From Streptomyces sp. NBC_01460 (lineage in GTDB: Bacteria; Actinomycetota; Actinomycetes; Streptomycetales; Streptomycetaceae), in assembly GCF_036227405.1 (NCBI RefSeq), contig NZ_CP109473.1, forward strand, positions 5,704,001 through 5,768,000: a stretch of 64,000 bases of DNA, read 5' to 3'. Position numbers and translations under genes: made by a program. Of the stretch, positions 52,932 to 62,742 are shown piece by piece; within the stretch, counting starts at the first letter, position 1, and each line of letters starts with the position of its first letter. The notes beneath the pieces are model-generated. The model worked only from the letters and a program-made list of their open reading frames with translations. It made no database searches and had not been told where the DNA came from.

Positions 52932-53639
52932 GGAATCACCTGGGGGTCGGAGCTCGGCATGCACGGCGCGCGACGTGGGCGTGAAGGGCTGACCGCGCGC
53001 GCCGCGATGGTGGGGTTGCGTCCTTTGTAGCTGCTCGGTCGTCGGCTGGCGGGCTGTGGGCATGGCCGCTCCTGTCCGCGTTCACTCGAATGGACTCGAA
53101 TGGCAGGTGCACGGGGGTTCGACCTCGGACCGGGGCACCTGGGATGTGCAGCGCGGGGGGTGTTACCGGGGGAGCCTTCCCACCGTTCTCGGGCGGCCAA
53201 CCCGGCGGCGTGTTAACTCCTGGGTGCATCTGGCGCACGCGCTGTGGGCCGCGCGCCGGTCCCCCGGCCGTCACGCGGGCACCTCCGCAGCCTTCCCTGT
53301 GGTGCGGGGTGCCACAAGTCCGCGTGAGGAGGGGAAATCAGCCATATCGCCCGTGACAGAAGGGTGCGTAACTGGCGCATCTGGCCCATGGGGCGGGAGG
53401 GACCGCAGGTGTCGGCGTGAAGCCCGTGACAGGAGTGGCGCAGGAGCCTGCGGAGGGAGGGCGCGCACGGTGCTGTGCCAGGGGCGGGGGCGTCCGGACC
53501 GCGCGGCGGGGAACCCACTGAGCCGGGCGCGCGCCGTGGTCGCGTACGGCGGCACACCGCTACCGTCGAGGGTGACGGAGAGGGCGCCCACCGTCGTGCG
53601 TCCCCTCGGATCCGTACGTCCCCTGTAAAGGTGGGATAC
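52932..53639. promoter_or_regulatory. glgE/glgP divergent intergenic region (708 bp)
   Basis: No convincing gene is present. It contains two adjacent copies of ACTCGAATGG (53084-53093 and 53094-53103), about 150 bp upstream of glgE, and two copies of GCCCGTGACAG (53349-53359 and 53422-53432) nearer glgP. These are candidate binding sites. I could not place promoters with confidence. Confidence 0.5.
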
Positions 53640-56312
53640 GTGAAGGCCATTCGTCGATTCACCGTGCGTCCCGTCCTCCCCGAACCCCTGCGACCGCTCA
53701 GCGACCTCGCCCGCAACCTGCGCTGGTCCTGGCACAACGAGACCCAACAGCTCTTCCAGGCGGCCGACCCGGAGGGCTGGCGGCCCGCGGACGCCGATCC
53801 CGTGCGTCTGCTCGGTGCCGTCTCCGCCGCGCGCCTCGGCGAGCTCGCCGGGGACCAGCACTTCCTGCGCCGGCTCACCGAGGTGTCCGAGGACCTCCGG
53901 GAGTACCTCGACGGACCGAGGTGGTATCAGGACCAGCTCTCCCAGGGCGCGGAGCTCCCCGCGGCCATCGCCTACTTCTCCCCCGAGTTCGGGGTCACCG
54001 CCGCCCTGCCCCAGTACTCGGGCGGCCTCGGCATCCTGGCCGGCGACCACCTGAAGGCCGCCAGTGACCTGGGCGTGCCCCTCATCGGGGTCGGCCTGCT
54101 CTACCGGCACGGCTACTTCCGCCAGAGCCTCTCCCGGGACGGCTGGCAGCAGGAGCACTACCCCGTCCTCGACCCCAACGAGCTGCCGCTCACCCTCCTG
54201 CGGGAGGCCGACGGCACCCCCAGCAGGGTGGTGCTCGCCCTGCCCGGCGGCCGCTCGCTGTACGCCTCGGTCTGGCAGGCCCAGGTCGGGCGTGTCCCCC
54301 TGCTCCTCCTCGACTCCGACGTCGAGGAGAACGCGCCGGGGGAGCGCGACGTCACCGACCGGCTCTACGGCGGCGGCAGCGACCACCGGCTGCTCCAGGA
54401 GATGCTGCTCGGCATCGGCGGGGTGCGCGCGGTGCGCACCTACTGCCGGCTGACCGGGCACGCCGCCCCCGAGGTGTTCCACACCAACGAGGGCCACGCC
54501 GGATTCCTCGGCCTGGAGCGCATCCGGGAACTCTCCGAGACGGGCCTGGACTTCGACGCCGCCCTGGAGGTCGTGCGGGCCGGCGCGGTCTTCACCACCC
54601 ACACCCCCGTGCCCGCCGGGATAGACCGCTTCGAACGCCAGCTCGTGGCCCGTCACTTCGGGGACGACGGCGAGCTGCCCGGGGTCGGGGTGGAGCGGAT
54701 CCTGCGCCTGGGCATGGAGACCTACCCCGGCGGTGAGCCCGACCTCTTCAACATGGCGGTGATGGGGCTGCGGCTCGCCCAGCGGGCCAACGGGGTCTCC
54801 ACCCTGCACGGTGCCGTCAGCCGGGAGATGTTCTCCGGGCTGTGGCCGGGATTCGACCCCTCCGAGGTGCCGATCACCTCGGTGACCAACGGGGTGCACG
54901 CCCCGACCTGGGTCGCACCCGAGGTTCTCCGGCTCGGAGCCGGCACCTTCGGCTCCGAGCGCGCGGAGAACGCCCTCGCCGGAGCCGACGTCGGCACGGA
55001 GACCGGCGCCGGGACGGCGGGCACGCCCAGACGGTGGGACGCCGTGGCCCGCGTCCCCGACCGGGACATCTGGGAGCTCCGCCGGGGTCTGCGCGAACAG
55101 CTCGTCACCGAGGTGCGCAAGCGGCTCTACGCCTCCTGGCGCAGGCGCGGCGCGGGCACCGCCGAACTGGGCTGGATCGACGACGTACTCGACCCGGACG
55201 TGCTGACGGTCGGCTTCGCCCGCCGGGTGCCCTCGTACAAGCGGCTGACGCTCATGCTGCACGACCGGGACCGGCTGCGGGAGCTGCTGCTCCATCCGAC
55301 GCGTCCGATCCAGATCGTCGTCGCCGGCAAGGCCCACCCCGCCGACGACGGCGGCAAACGGCTGGTCCAGGAGCTGGTGAGGTTCGCGGACGACCCGCGC
55401 GTGCGCCACCGCATCGTCTTCCTGCCGGACTACGGCATGGGGATGGCGCAGAAGCTCTATCCGGGCTGCGACGTCTGGCTCAACAACCCGCTGCGCCCGC
55501 TGGAGGCCTGCGGCACCAGCGGGATGAAGGCCGCGCTCAACGGCTGCCTCAACCTCTCCGTGCGGGACGGCTGGTGGGACGAGTGGTTCGAGCCCGACTT
55601 CGGCTGGGCGATCCCCACCGCCGACGGCTCCGCCACCGACGAGGAGCGGCGCGACGAACTGGAGGCCAACGCCCTCTACGCGCTGCTGGAGGACCGGGTC
55701 GCCCCCCGCTTCTACGACCGTGACGCGGAGGACCTGCCCCAGCGGTGGATCGAGATGGTCCGCCGCACCCTGGTCACCCTGGGGCCCAAGGTCCTCGCGG
55801 GCCGCATGGTGCGGGAGTACGTGGAACGGCTCTACGCGCCCGCGGCGCTGTCCCGCCGGGCGCTGGAGCCCGCGGCCGCCCGCGCGCTCGCCTCCTGGAA
55901 GACCAGGATCCGGGCCGCCTGGCCGCAGGTGGCCGTCGACCACGTGGAGGCCACGGCCGACTCGGTCGTCGGCGGTTCCGCCGAGCTGGGGTCCACCCTG
56001 GCGCTCCGGGTCCGGATCGCCCTGGGCGGCCTGGACCCGGAGGACGTGGAGGTGCAGGTCGTCGCCGGGCGGGTCGACTCCGGGGACGCGATCGCGGAGG
56101 CCCAGACGTTTCCGCTCAAGCCGGCGGGCGGTCACGACCTGGAGGGCCGCTGGCTGTACGAGGGCCCGCTCGCCCTCGACCGCACCGGCCCTTACGGCTA
56201 CACGGTGCGCGTCCTGCCCGCGCACCCGCTGCTCGCCTCGGGCGCGGAACTGGGCCTGGTCGCGGTGCCGAACGCGTCCACGGGCGACGGCGGCGGGGTG
56301 CTGCTGCGCTGA
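53640..56312 (+). CDS. glgP: Alpha-glucan phosphorylase
   Basis: An 890-residue phosphorylase of the long actinobacterial type. The N-terminal DUF3417 domain (RPLSDLARNLRWSWHNETQQ) is followed by the GT35 core with AYFSPEFGVTAALPQYSGGLG, HTNEGHAGFL, VGFARRVPSYKRL and GTSGMKAALNG (PLP-binding Lys). It releases glucose-1-phosphate from the glucan made by GlgE/GlgB. GTG 53640 sits behind AAAGGTGGG. Ends at a strong hairpin. Confidence 0.93.
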   Translation: MKAIRRFTVRPVLPEPLRPLSDLARNLRWSWHNETQQLFQAADPEGWRPADADPVRLLGAVSAARLGELAGDQHFLRRLTEVSEDLREYLDGPRWYQDQLSQGAELPAAIAYFSPEFGVTAALPQYSGGLGILAGDHLKAASDLGVPLIGVGLLYRHGYFRQSLSRDGWQQEHYPVLDPNELPLTLLREADGTPSRVVLALPGGRSLYASVWQAQVGRVPLLLLDSDVEENAPGERDVTDRLYGGGSDHRLLQEMLLGIGGVRAVRTYCRLTGHAAPEVFHTNEGHAGFLGLERIRELSETGLDFDAALEVVRAGAVFTTHTPVPAGIDRFERQLVARHFGDDGELPGVGVERILRLGMETYPGGEPDLFNMAVMGLRLAQRANGVSTLHGAVSREMFSGLWPGFDPSEVPITSVTNGVHAPTWVAPEVLRLGAGTFGSERAENALAGADVGTETGAGTAGTPRRWDAVARVPDRDIWELRRGLREQLVTEVRKRLYASWRRRGAGTAELGWIDDVLDPDVLTVGFARRVPSYKRLTLMLHDRDRLRELLLHPTRPIQIVVAGKAHPADDGGKRLVQELVRFADDPRVRHRIVFLPDYGMGMAQKLYPGCDVWLNNPLRPLEACGTSGMKAALNGCLNLSVRDGWWDEWFEPDFGWAIPTADGSATDEERRDELEANALYALLEDRVAPRFYDRDAEDLPQRWIEMVRRTLVTLGPKVLAGRMVREYVERLYAPAALSRRALEPAAARALASWKTRIRAAWPQVAVDHVEATADSVVGGSAELGSTLALRVRIALGGLDPEDVEVQVVAGRVDSGDAIAEAQTFPLKPAGGHDLEGRWLYEGPLALDRTGPYGYTVRVLPAHPLLASGAELGLVAVPNASTGDGGGVLLR

Positions 56313-56331
56313 CACCCCCGGTTCCCACGGT

Positions 56332-56360
56332 GGGCCCGGCGCGTCCTGCGCGCCGGGCCC
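56332..56360 (+). terminator. Terminator after glgP
   Basis: A 12-bp perfect stem (56332-56343 with 56349-56360) and 5-nt loop lie 20 bp after the glgP stop. Confidence 0.8.
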
Positions 56361-56503
56361 GTCCCTGTGCTCACGCGGCCACCGGTCGACCGGCGGGGGT
56401 GCTTTCGCCGTGATCTCGCTACCATGACACCCCTGCCCGTGTGGCCTCGCGGCCACCGACGTGACAGCGAGGCGTCCTGCGGACGCGAGTGGAGGTCAGC
56501 ACG

Positions 56504-58315
56504 GTGAACGGCGGCGGAGGCCGAGCGAGACGCCTGACCCGTCGGCTGGCCGCGCAGAAGGGGACGTCCCGGCACCTGCACCCCCGGAGTCCGGAACCCG
56601 ACGTGTCACCCCGGGTCGACCGCTTCACCACCGCCGCCCGGATGCGCTGGCTCAACGCGGCGGGCACCCGGATCGGCACGACCCTCGACCTCGAGCGGAC
56701 CGCCGAGGAACTGGCCGCGTTCAGCGTCCCCCGGCTGGCCGACGCCGCCGCCGTCGACCTGCTGGAGTCCGTGCTGCGCGGCGAGGAGGGCGAGCGCGTC
56801 ACCGGAGCCGCGGTGCCCGTCACCCGCGCCATGGCGGTCCGGGCCGTCGACGCGCTGCAGGAGCTCGAACCCTCCCCGGTGGGCGAGGTGGTGGACCGGC
56901 GGGAGCGCCGCGAGACCCTGCTGACCACCGAATGCCTGCGCAACGGCCGGCCCGTGCTGGTCAGCCGGATGACACCGCAGGACTTCGCGCTCGTCGCGCC
57001 GACGGACAGCGCGGAGGCGGCGATGCGCCGCCAGGGCGTCCACAGCTACCTGGCCGTGCCGCTGGTCGCCCGCGGCGTCCTGCTGGGCTCCGCCGACTTC
57101 GTACGCGCCGGAGACCGTCCGCCCTTCAACCGGGCCGATCTGGAGCTGGCGACCCAACTCGCTTCCATGGCAGCCGTGTTCATGGACAACGCACGGCTCT
57201 ACGGGCGTGAGCGCCAGCACGTCCTCTCGCTCCAGCGCTCCCTCCTCCCGCGCGCCACCCCGCACACCCCCGGCCTGCGGGTGCACGCCCACTACGCGCC
57301 CGCCGTCGACGCGCACGGGGTGGGCGGCGACTGGTACGACGTGGTGGCGCTCCCCAGCGGACGCACGGCGCTGGTCGTCGGCGACGTCACCGGTCACGGC
57401 CTTCCCGCCGCCGCCACGATGGGCCGGCTGCGGACCGTCGCCCGTACGCTCATGATGCTGGACATCGCCCCCGACCGGTTGCTCGCCCGGCTCGACCTGG
57501 CCACCCGCGACCTGGAGGACGACCAGGTCGCCACGTGCCTGTGCGCCGTCTACGACCCCGCGGACTCGAGCTACACGCTCGCGAGCGCGGGCCATCCGCC
57601 GCCCCTGCTGGTGGACGCGGGCGGCACCGCCCGCTACCTCGACGTGCCGGTCGGAGCGCCGCTGGGCGCGGGGGTCATCCCCTACGACCCGCTGCGGGTG
57701 CGCGGCCCGGTGGGCGGCCGGCTGGTCTTCTACACCGACGGCCTGATCAAGACGCGCACCGACGACGTGGACGTCCAACTGGAGGGGCTGCGCTCGTCGG
57801 TGGCCGCGATGGCGCCCGAGCGGCTCGACGCCGGGGGTCCCCTCACCTCGCCGCGGCACGACGACGGTCGCTTCGACGAGGCGGTGCTGCTGGTCGCCGG
57901 GGGCCACGAGCTCACCGACGGGGTCCGGCTGCGGGAGTGGGACCTGCCCACGGAGGGCAACCCGGCCTCCACCGCCCGCAAGCTGGTCACCGAACAGCTC
58001 TCGCGGTGGGGCCTCGCCGAGCTCGCGGACGTGACGGAGCTGGTGGTCAGCGAACTGGTGGGCAACGCCCTGCGGTACGGCGGCGGCCCCGGCAGGCTGC
58101 GGCTGCTGTGCGACGAGCGGCTCCAGGTGGAGCTGGCGGACACCGGGCCGGACCTGCCGCAGATCCAGCACGCCGACGTCAGCGACGAGGGCGGCCGGGG
58201 GCTCCAGCTCATCAACCTGCTGTGCCGCAGGTGGGGTTCGTGCCGCACGGCGACCGGAAAGATCGTCTGGGCGGAGCAGAACATCCCCGGGCGGGGCCCG
58301 GACTCCGCGCGCTGA
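56504..58315 (+). CDS. GAF/PP2C phosphatase with C-terminal ATPase domain
   Basis: A 603-residue regulator. A basic N-terminus (1-40) precedes a GAF domain (about 50-230), a SpoIIE-type PP2C domain (about 240-470: GGDWYDVVALP, VGDVTGHGLPAA, LASAGHPPPLL, FYTDGLIKTR) and an RsbW-like HATPase domain (about 485-595: VSELVGNALRYGG, DEGGRGLQLI). Such proteins control anti-anti-sigma partners. No transmembrane segment, so the GAF senses a cytosolic signal. The GTG at 56504 follows GGAGGT; another GTG at 56489 is less well placed. Confidence 0.87.
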   Translation: MNGGGGRARRLTRRLAAQKGTSRHLHPRSPEPDVSPRVDRFTTAARMRWLNAAGTRIGTTLDLERTAEELAAFSVPRLADAAAVDLLESVLRGEEGERVTGAAVPVTRAMAVRAVDALQELEPSPVGEVVDRRERRETLLTTECLRNGRPVLVSRMTPQDFALVAPTDSAEAAMRRQGVHSYLAVPLVARGVLLGSADFVRAGDRPPFNRADLELATQLASMAAVFMDNARLYGRERQHVLSLQRSLLPRATPHTPGLRVHAHYAPAVDAHGVGGDWYDVVALPSGRTALVVGDVTGHGLPAAATMGRLRTVARTLMMLDIAPDRLLARLDLATRDLEDDQVATCLCAVYDPADSSYTLASAGHPPPLLVDAGGTARYLDVPVGAPLGAGVIPYDPLRVRGPVGGRLVFYTDGLIKTRTDDVDVQLEGLRSSVAAMAPERLDAGGPLTSPRHDDGRFDEAVLLVAGGHELTDGVRLREWDLPTEGNPASTARKLVTEQLSRWGLAELADVTELVVSELVGNALRYGGGPGRLRLLCDERLQVELADTGPDLPQIQHADVSDEGGRGLQLINLLCRRWGSCRTATGKIVWAEQNIPGRGPDSAR

Positions 58316-58323
58316 CACACGCG

Positions 58324-58359
58324 GGACGGCCCCGGGGAGCGTGCTCCCCGGGGCCGTCC
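58324..58359. terminator. Bidirectional terminator
   Basis: A 17-bp perfect stem (58324-58340 with 58343-58359) lies between the convergent phosphatase and metalloprotease genes. Confidence 0.85.
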
Positions 58360-58415
58360 TGTGCGTTCGGGTGTCCGTTCCGGGGCCGCCGGACCTCAGC
58401 GTCCCCGGGCGGTGC

Positions 58416-60452
58416 TCAGAAGGTGAGCTTGACGCTGTTGAAGGTGCCGGTGTCGCCCGAGTAGGCGTCCTGGACCTTGAGGTTCCACGTGCCGTTGGCC
58501 ACCTCGGAGGAGGCGTTGACCGTGTAGGTCGCCACCACGTTGTCCGCGGAGTCGCTCGACGAGGAGTTCTTCAGGCGGTACGCCGTCCCGTCCGGGGCGA
58601 CCAGGTCGAGGACGAGGTCACCGCGGTAGGTGTGGGTGATGTTGACCGCCACGGACAGCGTGCTGGGCGCGTTGCCGGTGACGCCGCTGACGACGACCGG
58701 GAAGTTGGTGGTGCTCAGGTCGGCGATCGCCTTGACGGTCGTGTTCTGGAAGACCTTGCCGCCCGGGTCGGTGCCGCCGGGACGGGAGCCGACGGCGATG
58801 GCGGCCCAGGCGTTGGCCACGCCGGCGTACTCGGCGCTCGTGGCGCCGTACAGCTCACTCGCCACGGCGAGGGTGCCGGTGCGGGCCGCCGCGTAGTTCG
58901 TGGTGGTGGTGAACTTCGTGGTGAGCGCCTTGAACCAGATCTGCAGCGCCTTGTCCCGGCCGATGCCGGTCACCGGGAGGCCGTCGGAGGTCGGGGAGTT
59001 GTACGACACCCCGTTGACGGTCTTGGCGCCACTGCCCTCGGAGAGCAGGTAGAAGAAGTGGTTCGCCGGGCCCGAGGAGTAGTGGACGTCGATCGAGCCG
59101 AGGCCGGAGTACCAGGCGTCCTTGGACGCCCCGTCCTTGCTCGGCTTGTCCATGTAACGCAGCGGGGTGCCGTCGCCGTTGATGTCGATCTTCTCGCCGA
59201 CGAGGTAGTCGCCCGGGTCCGTGGCGGTGTTGGAGTAGAACTCCACACCCGCCGCGAAGATGTCCGAGGTGGCCTCGTTGAGGCCGCCGGACTCACCGCT
59301 GTAGTTGAGACCGGCGGTGTTGGAGGTGACGCCGTGCGTCATCTCGTGGGCCGCCACGTCCAGCGAGGTCAGGGGCGCGAGGTTGCCGCTGCCGTCGCCG
59401 TAGGTCATGCAGAAGCAGCTGTCGGACCAGAAGGCGTTGACGTAGCTGTTGCCGTAGTGGACGCGGGAATACGCGCCGACGCCGTTGCCCTTGATGCCGG
59501 TGCGGCCCATGACGTTCTTGTAGAAGTCCCAGGTCTCCGCGGCCCCGTAGTGCGCGTCGGCGGCGGCCGTCTCGGTGTTCGACGCGCTGCCGTTGCCCCA
59601 GATGTCGTCCGCGCCGGAGAAGAGCGTCCCGGTGCCCGAGGTGCCGCGGTTCAGGTTGTACGTCTTGTGGCTGCCTCGCGCGGCGTCGGTCAGGTTGTAC
59701 GAACCCGAGGAGCCCGAGGTGCCCAGCGTGACCTGGCCGCTGTACTGGGTGTTGCCGGTGCCGGTCTCGATGGCCTGCCACTCGTACAGCTTGGCGCCCG
59801 AGGAGGCGTCCGTGATGACGTGCAGCTCGTTCGGGGTGCCGTCGTGCTGGAGGCCGCCGACCACGGTCTCGTACGCGAGCTGCGGGGTGCCGCTCGCCGC
59901 CCAGACGACCTTGCGCGGGGCCTTGCTCGCCTCGGTGCTCTTCGAGCCGTCCGCCCGGGCCGCGGTGAGCGCCTGCTTCTCGGCGGTGGCCGGCGCGACG
60001 TCGGCGGTGGTGCCGACCGCCTTCAGCTGCGCGCCGGTCGCCTTGGACGCCTTGCTGACGCCCTCGGTCTTCCCGGCCTTCTCCGCGACGACCAGGTCGC
60101 CGCCGAGGACGGGGAGGCCGTCGAGGGTGCGCTCGTAGCGGGTGTGGGTGGTGCCGTCGACATCCTTGACGACGTCGCGGACCACGAGCTTCTCCGTGGC
60201 GCCGAGCCCCAGCTCCTCGGCGGTGGCCGCCTTGGTGGCGTTGGCCTCCTGGAGCAGTTCGGCCCGCTGGGCGGGGGAGAGCTTCGCGGGGAGCGCGCCG
60301 GGGTCGGCGCCCTTCACCGCGGCGGCGGGGGCCGCGGACGCGCCTTCGGGGGCGGCCGTTGCGGCACCGCCCTGCATTCCGACGGCGAGGAGAGCTGCTG
60401 CGGCTATCAGAGCGCCGGTCGCGGTGGCACGACGGCTGGGCGTGGGTCTCAC
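58416..60452 (-). CDS. Secreted M4-family neutral metalloprotease with P-domain
   Basis: A 678-residue secreted thermolysin-like protease. Signal peptide about 1-34; FTP and PepSY propeptide domains (about 50-230); catalytic domain (about 240-560) with zinc ligands His369, His373 (AAHEMTHG) and Glu393 (GGLNEATSDIF), catalytic Glu370 and a later active-site His (SGPANHFFYL); C-terminal proprotein-convertase P-domain (about 575-678) ending SGDTGTFNSVKLTF. GTG start behind AAGGAG. Exported and self-processed; degrades extracellular protein. Confidence 0.93.
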   Translation of the reverse strand: MRPTPSRRATATGALIAAAALLAVGMQGGAATAAPEGASAAPAAAVKGADPGALPAKLSPAQRAELLQEANATKAATAEELGLGATEKLVVRDVVKDVDGTTHTRYERTLDGLPVLGGDLVVAEKAGKTEGVSKASKATGAQLKAVGTTADVAPATAEKQALTAARADGSKSTEASKAPRKVVWAASGTPQLAYETVVGGLQHDGTPNELHVITDASSGAKLYEWQAIETGTGNTQYSGQVTLGTSGSSGSYNLTDAARGSHKTYNLNRGTSGTGTLFSGADDIWGNGSASNTETAAADAHYGAAETWDFYKNVMGRTGIKGNGVGAYSRVHYGNSYVNAFWSDSCFCMTYGDGSGNLAPLTSLDVAAHEMTHGVTSNTAGLNYSGESGGLNEATSDIFAAGVEFYSNTATDPGDYLVGEKIDINGDGTPLRYMDKPSKDGASKDAWYSGLGSIDVHYSSGPANHFFYLLSEGSGAKTVNGVSYNSPTSDGLPVTGIGRDKALQIWFKALTTKFTTTTNYAAARTGTLAVASELYGATSAEYAGVANAWAAIAVGSRPGGTDPGGKVFQNTTVKAIADLSTTNFPVVVSGVTGNAPSTLSVAVNITHTYRGDLVLDLVAPDGTAYRLKNSSSSDSADNVVATYTVNASSEVANGTWNLKVQDAYSGDTGTFNSVKLTF

Positions 60453-60805
60453 GCGGACTCCTTCTGCGAGGGGGGCTTACGGACCACTGGGTGAGCGGAC
60501 CGGGCAGAGCAGGCGGTGCGTGGAACGGGGGAAGAGTGCCAGCCGGAGCGTGTGCGTGTCAGGACCGCGTCAACACATTGGCCAAAAGTCGTCCGTTGCC
60601 GGAAATGCCGTGTTCGTTAAGCGGACGTTTCGCCGTGTGTCATCCGGACGCCACGAGGGCGGTGTCGAGGGGCCGACAGGCCTTGCGTCGCAGGGTGAGT
60701 TGAGATTCCGTTCGAATGTGCCGTGTTCGAACTGGCAGACGTGGAGCGGAGGTGGACCACGGGCTGAGACGGCGAGGAACTGTGGCCAGTTTCCGGTCCG
60801 CCCCG
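60453..60805. other. Intergenic region upstream of metalloprotease
   Basis: About 350 bp with no supported gene. On the minus strand a TTGACG is present but has no matching -10 at normal spacing. GTTCGAA occurs at 60710 and 60725 (15-bp step), a possible binding site. The protease promoter must lie here. Confidence 0.4.
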
Positions 60806-60846
60806 ACGACGAGGGCTCCCCGCGCCCGGCGGGAAGCCCTCGTCGT
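60806..60846 (-). terminator. Terminator of the ABC exporter operon
   Basis: A 12-bp perfect stem (60806-60817 with 60835-60846), extended by five pairs after one C/A mismatch, lies 25 bp downstream of the second exporter gene. Confidence 0.75.
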
Positions 60847-60870
60847 GGTCGGTCCGGGGTCCGGCCGGGA

Positions 60871-62742
60871 TCAGGCCAGGCTCTCCCGCCAGGCCCTGTG
60901 CAGGCCCGCGAAGCGTCCCGTACCGCCGATGAGGCCGGCCGGGGCGCCGTCCTCCACGATCCGGCCGTGCTCCATCACCAGCACCCGGTCCGCGATCTCC
61001 ACGGTCGACAGGCGGTGCGCGATCACCACCGCGGTACGGCCGTGCAGGACGGTGTCCATCGCCCGCTGCACCGCCCGCTCACCGGGGACGTCCAGCGAGC
61101 TGGTGGCCTCGTCGAGGATCAGTACGGCGGGATCGGCCAGCAGGGCCCGTGCGAACGCGACCAGTTGCCGCTGCCCCGCCGAGATGCGGCCGCCCCGCTT
61201 GCGGACGTCCGTCCCGTACCCGTCGGGCAGGGCGCTGATGAAGTCGTGCGCCCCGATGGCCTTGGCCGCGTGCTCGATCTCCTCGGGCGTCGCCTCCGGA
61301 CGGCCGATCGCGATGTTCTCGGCGATCGTCCCGGAGAAGAGGAACGCCTCCTGGGTCACCATCACCACACCCCGCCGCAGCTCGGGCGTGGCGAGGTCGC
61401 GCAGATCGGTGCCGTCCAGCAGGACCCGGCCCTCCGTCGGGTCGTAGAAGCGGGCCAGCAGCTTGGCCAGCGTCGACTTGCCCGCGCCCGTCGAGCCGAC
61501 CACGGCCACGGTCTGGCCGGCCGGGACCGTCAGATCGAAGCGCGGCAGGACCTCGCCCCCCGTGCGGTAGGCGAACCGCACCCCGTCGAAGACGACCTCG
61601 CGGCCGGGGTGCTCCCCGGCCAGGACGGGCAGCGTCCTCGGTGTGGCGGGCTCCGGCACGGCGGGCGTCTGCGCGAGCAGGCCCGCGATCTTCTCCAGCG
61701 AAGCGGCCGCCGACTGGTAGGAGTTGAGGAACATCGCCAGCCGGTCGATCGGGTCGTAGAGCCGGCGCAGGTACAGCACCGCCGCGGCCAGCACGCCGAG
61801 CGCCAGCGTCCCCGACGCCACCCGGTGGGCACCCCACAGCACCATCGCGGCGACCGCCGTGTTGGCGACGAGCCGGGAGCCGACGACGTAACGGGCCATC
61901 TCCAGCAGCGCGTCGCCGTTCCTCCGCTCGTGGCGGCGGTTGGACACCGCGAAGTCCTCGTCGTTGGCGCGCTCCCTGCGGAAGGCCTGCACCGGACGGA
62001 TCCCGTTCATCGTCTCGGCGAACTTCACGATCACCGCGGCCATCGCCGAGGAGCGTGCCGAGTAGGCGTCGGCGGCCCTCCGGCGGTAACTCCGCACCAG
62101 CAGGTACAGGGGGGCGAAGGAGGCCACCGCGATGGCGCCGATACCGAGGTCGAGCCAGAGCAGCATCAGGGAGATCGCCACGAACGACAGGACCACCCCG
62201 ATGAGCTCCTGCAGCCCTTCGCTGAGCAGTTCCCGCAGGGATTCCACGTCCGTGGTCGAGCGGGAGATCAGCCGGCCCGAGGTGTAGCGCTCGTGGAAGT
62301 CCACGCTCAGCGACTGCGCGTGACGGAAGATCCGGCCGCGCAGGTCGAGCAGCACGTCCTGGTTGATCCGCGCGGCCGCCCGGATGAAGGCGTACTGGAG
62401 CAGCCCCGCGCCGGCCGCGCACACCGCGTACCCGATGCCCACGGCCACCAGCGGCCCGTAGTCGTGGGCGCGGAACGCGGGTACACCGCTGTCGATGGCG
62501 TACGCCACCAGCAGCGGGCCGGCCTGCACGGCGGCCTGCTGGACGAGCAGCAGGAGCGACGCCACCACCACCCTGGCCCGCAGCGGTGCCAGCAGGGAGG
62601 CGAGCAGGGACCGGGTGGCACCGGGAGGAGTGGGCAGGGCGTCGGCGTCGAACGGGTCCTCGCCCTCCGCGCCCCGTCCGGGGCCCTTCCCGGGCAGGTC
62701 CTCGTCGGCGAGGGCCGGTCCGTCGGCGGTCGTGCTGGTCAT
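60871..62742 (-). CDS. ABC exporter half-transporter 2 (canonical Walker B)
   Basis: A 623-residue fused TMD-NBD exporter. A disordered N-terminus (1-45) precedes six transmembrane helices (about 50-340). The NBD (about 380-600) has Walker A GSTGAGKST, Walker B AVLILDEATSSLD with the catalytic Glu, and switch IAHRLST. The signature is ISAGQ rather than LSGGQ. It is coupled by a 4-nt overlap to the upstream half-transporter, which has the complementary defect, so the two form a heterodimer. Substrate unknown. Confidence 0.9.
   Translation of the reverse strand: MTSTTADGPALADEDLPGKGPGRGAEGEDPFDADALPTPPGATRSLLASLLAPLRARVVVASLLLLVQQAAVQAGPLLVAYAIDSGVPAFRAHDYGPLVAVGIGYAVCAAGAGLLQYAFIRAAARINQDVLLDLRGRIFRHAQSLSVDFHERYTSGRLISRSTTDVESLRELLSEGLQELIGVVLSFVAISLMLLWLDLGIGAIAVASFAPLYLLVRSYRRRAADAYSARSSAMAAVIVKFAETMNGIRPVQAFRRERANDEDFAVSNRRHERRNGDALLEMARYVVGSRLVANTAVAAMVLWGAHRVASGTLALGVLAAAVLYLRRLYDPIDRLAMFLNSYQSAAASLEKIAGLLAQTPAVPEPATPRTLPVLAGEHPGREVVFDGVRFAYRTGGEVLPRFDLTVPAGQTVAVVGSTGAGKSTLAKLLARFYDPTEGRVLLDGTDLRDLATPELRRGVVMVTQEAFLFSGTIAENIAIGRPEATPEEIEHAAKAIGAHDFISALPDGYGTDVRKRGGRISAGQRQLVAFARALLADPAVLILDEATSSLDVPGERAVQRAMDTVLHGRTAVVIAHRLSTVEIADRVLVMEHGRIVEDGAPAGLIGGTGRFAGLHRAWRESLA

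Noticed and set aside
52936..53628. Several short open frames in the glgE/glgP intergenic region
   Set aside because: None has a ribosome site with a plausible protein; composition is Arg/Pro/Gly-rich, typical of random frames in high-GC DNA.
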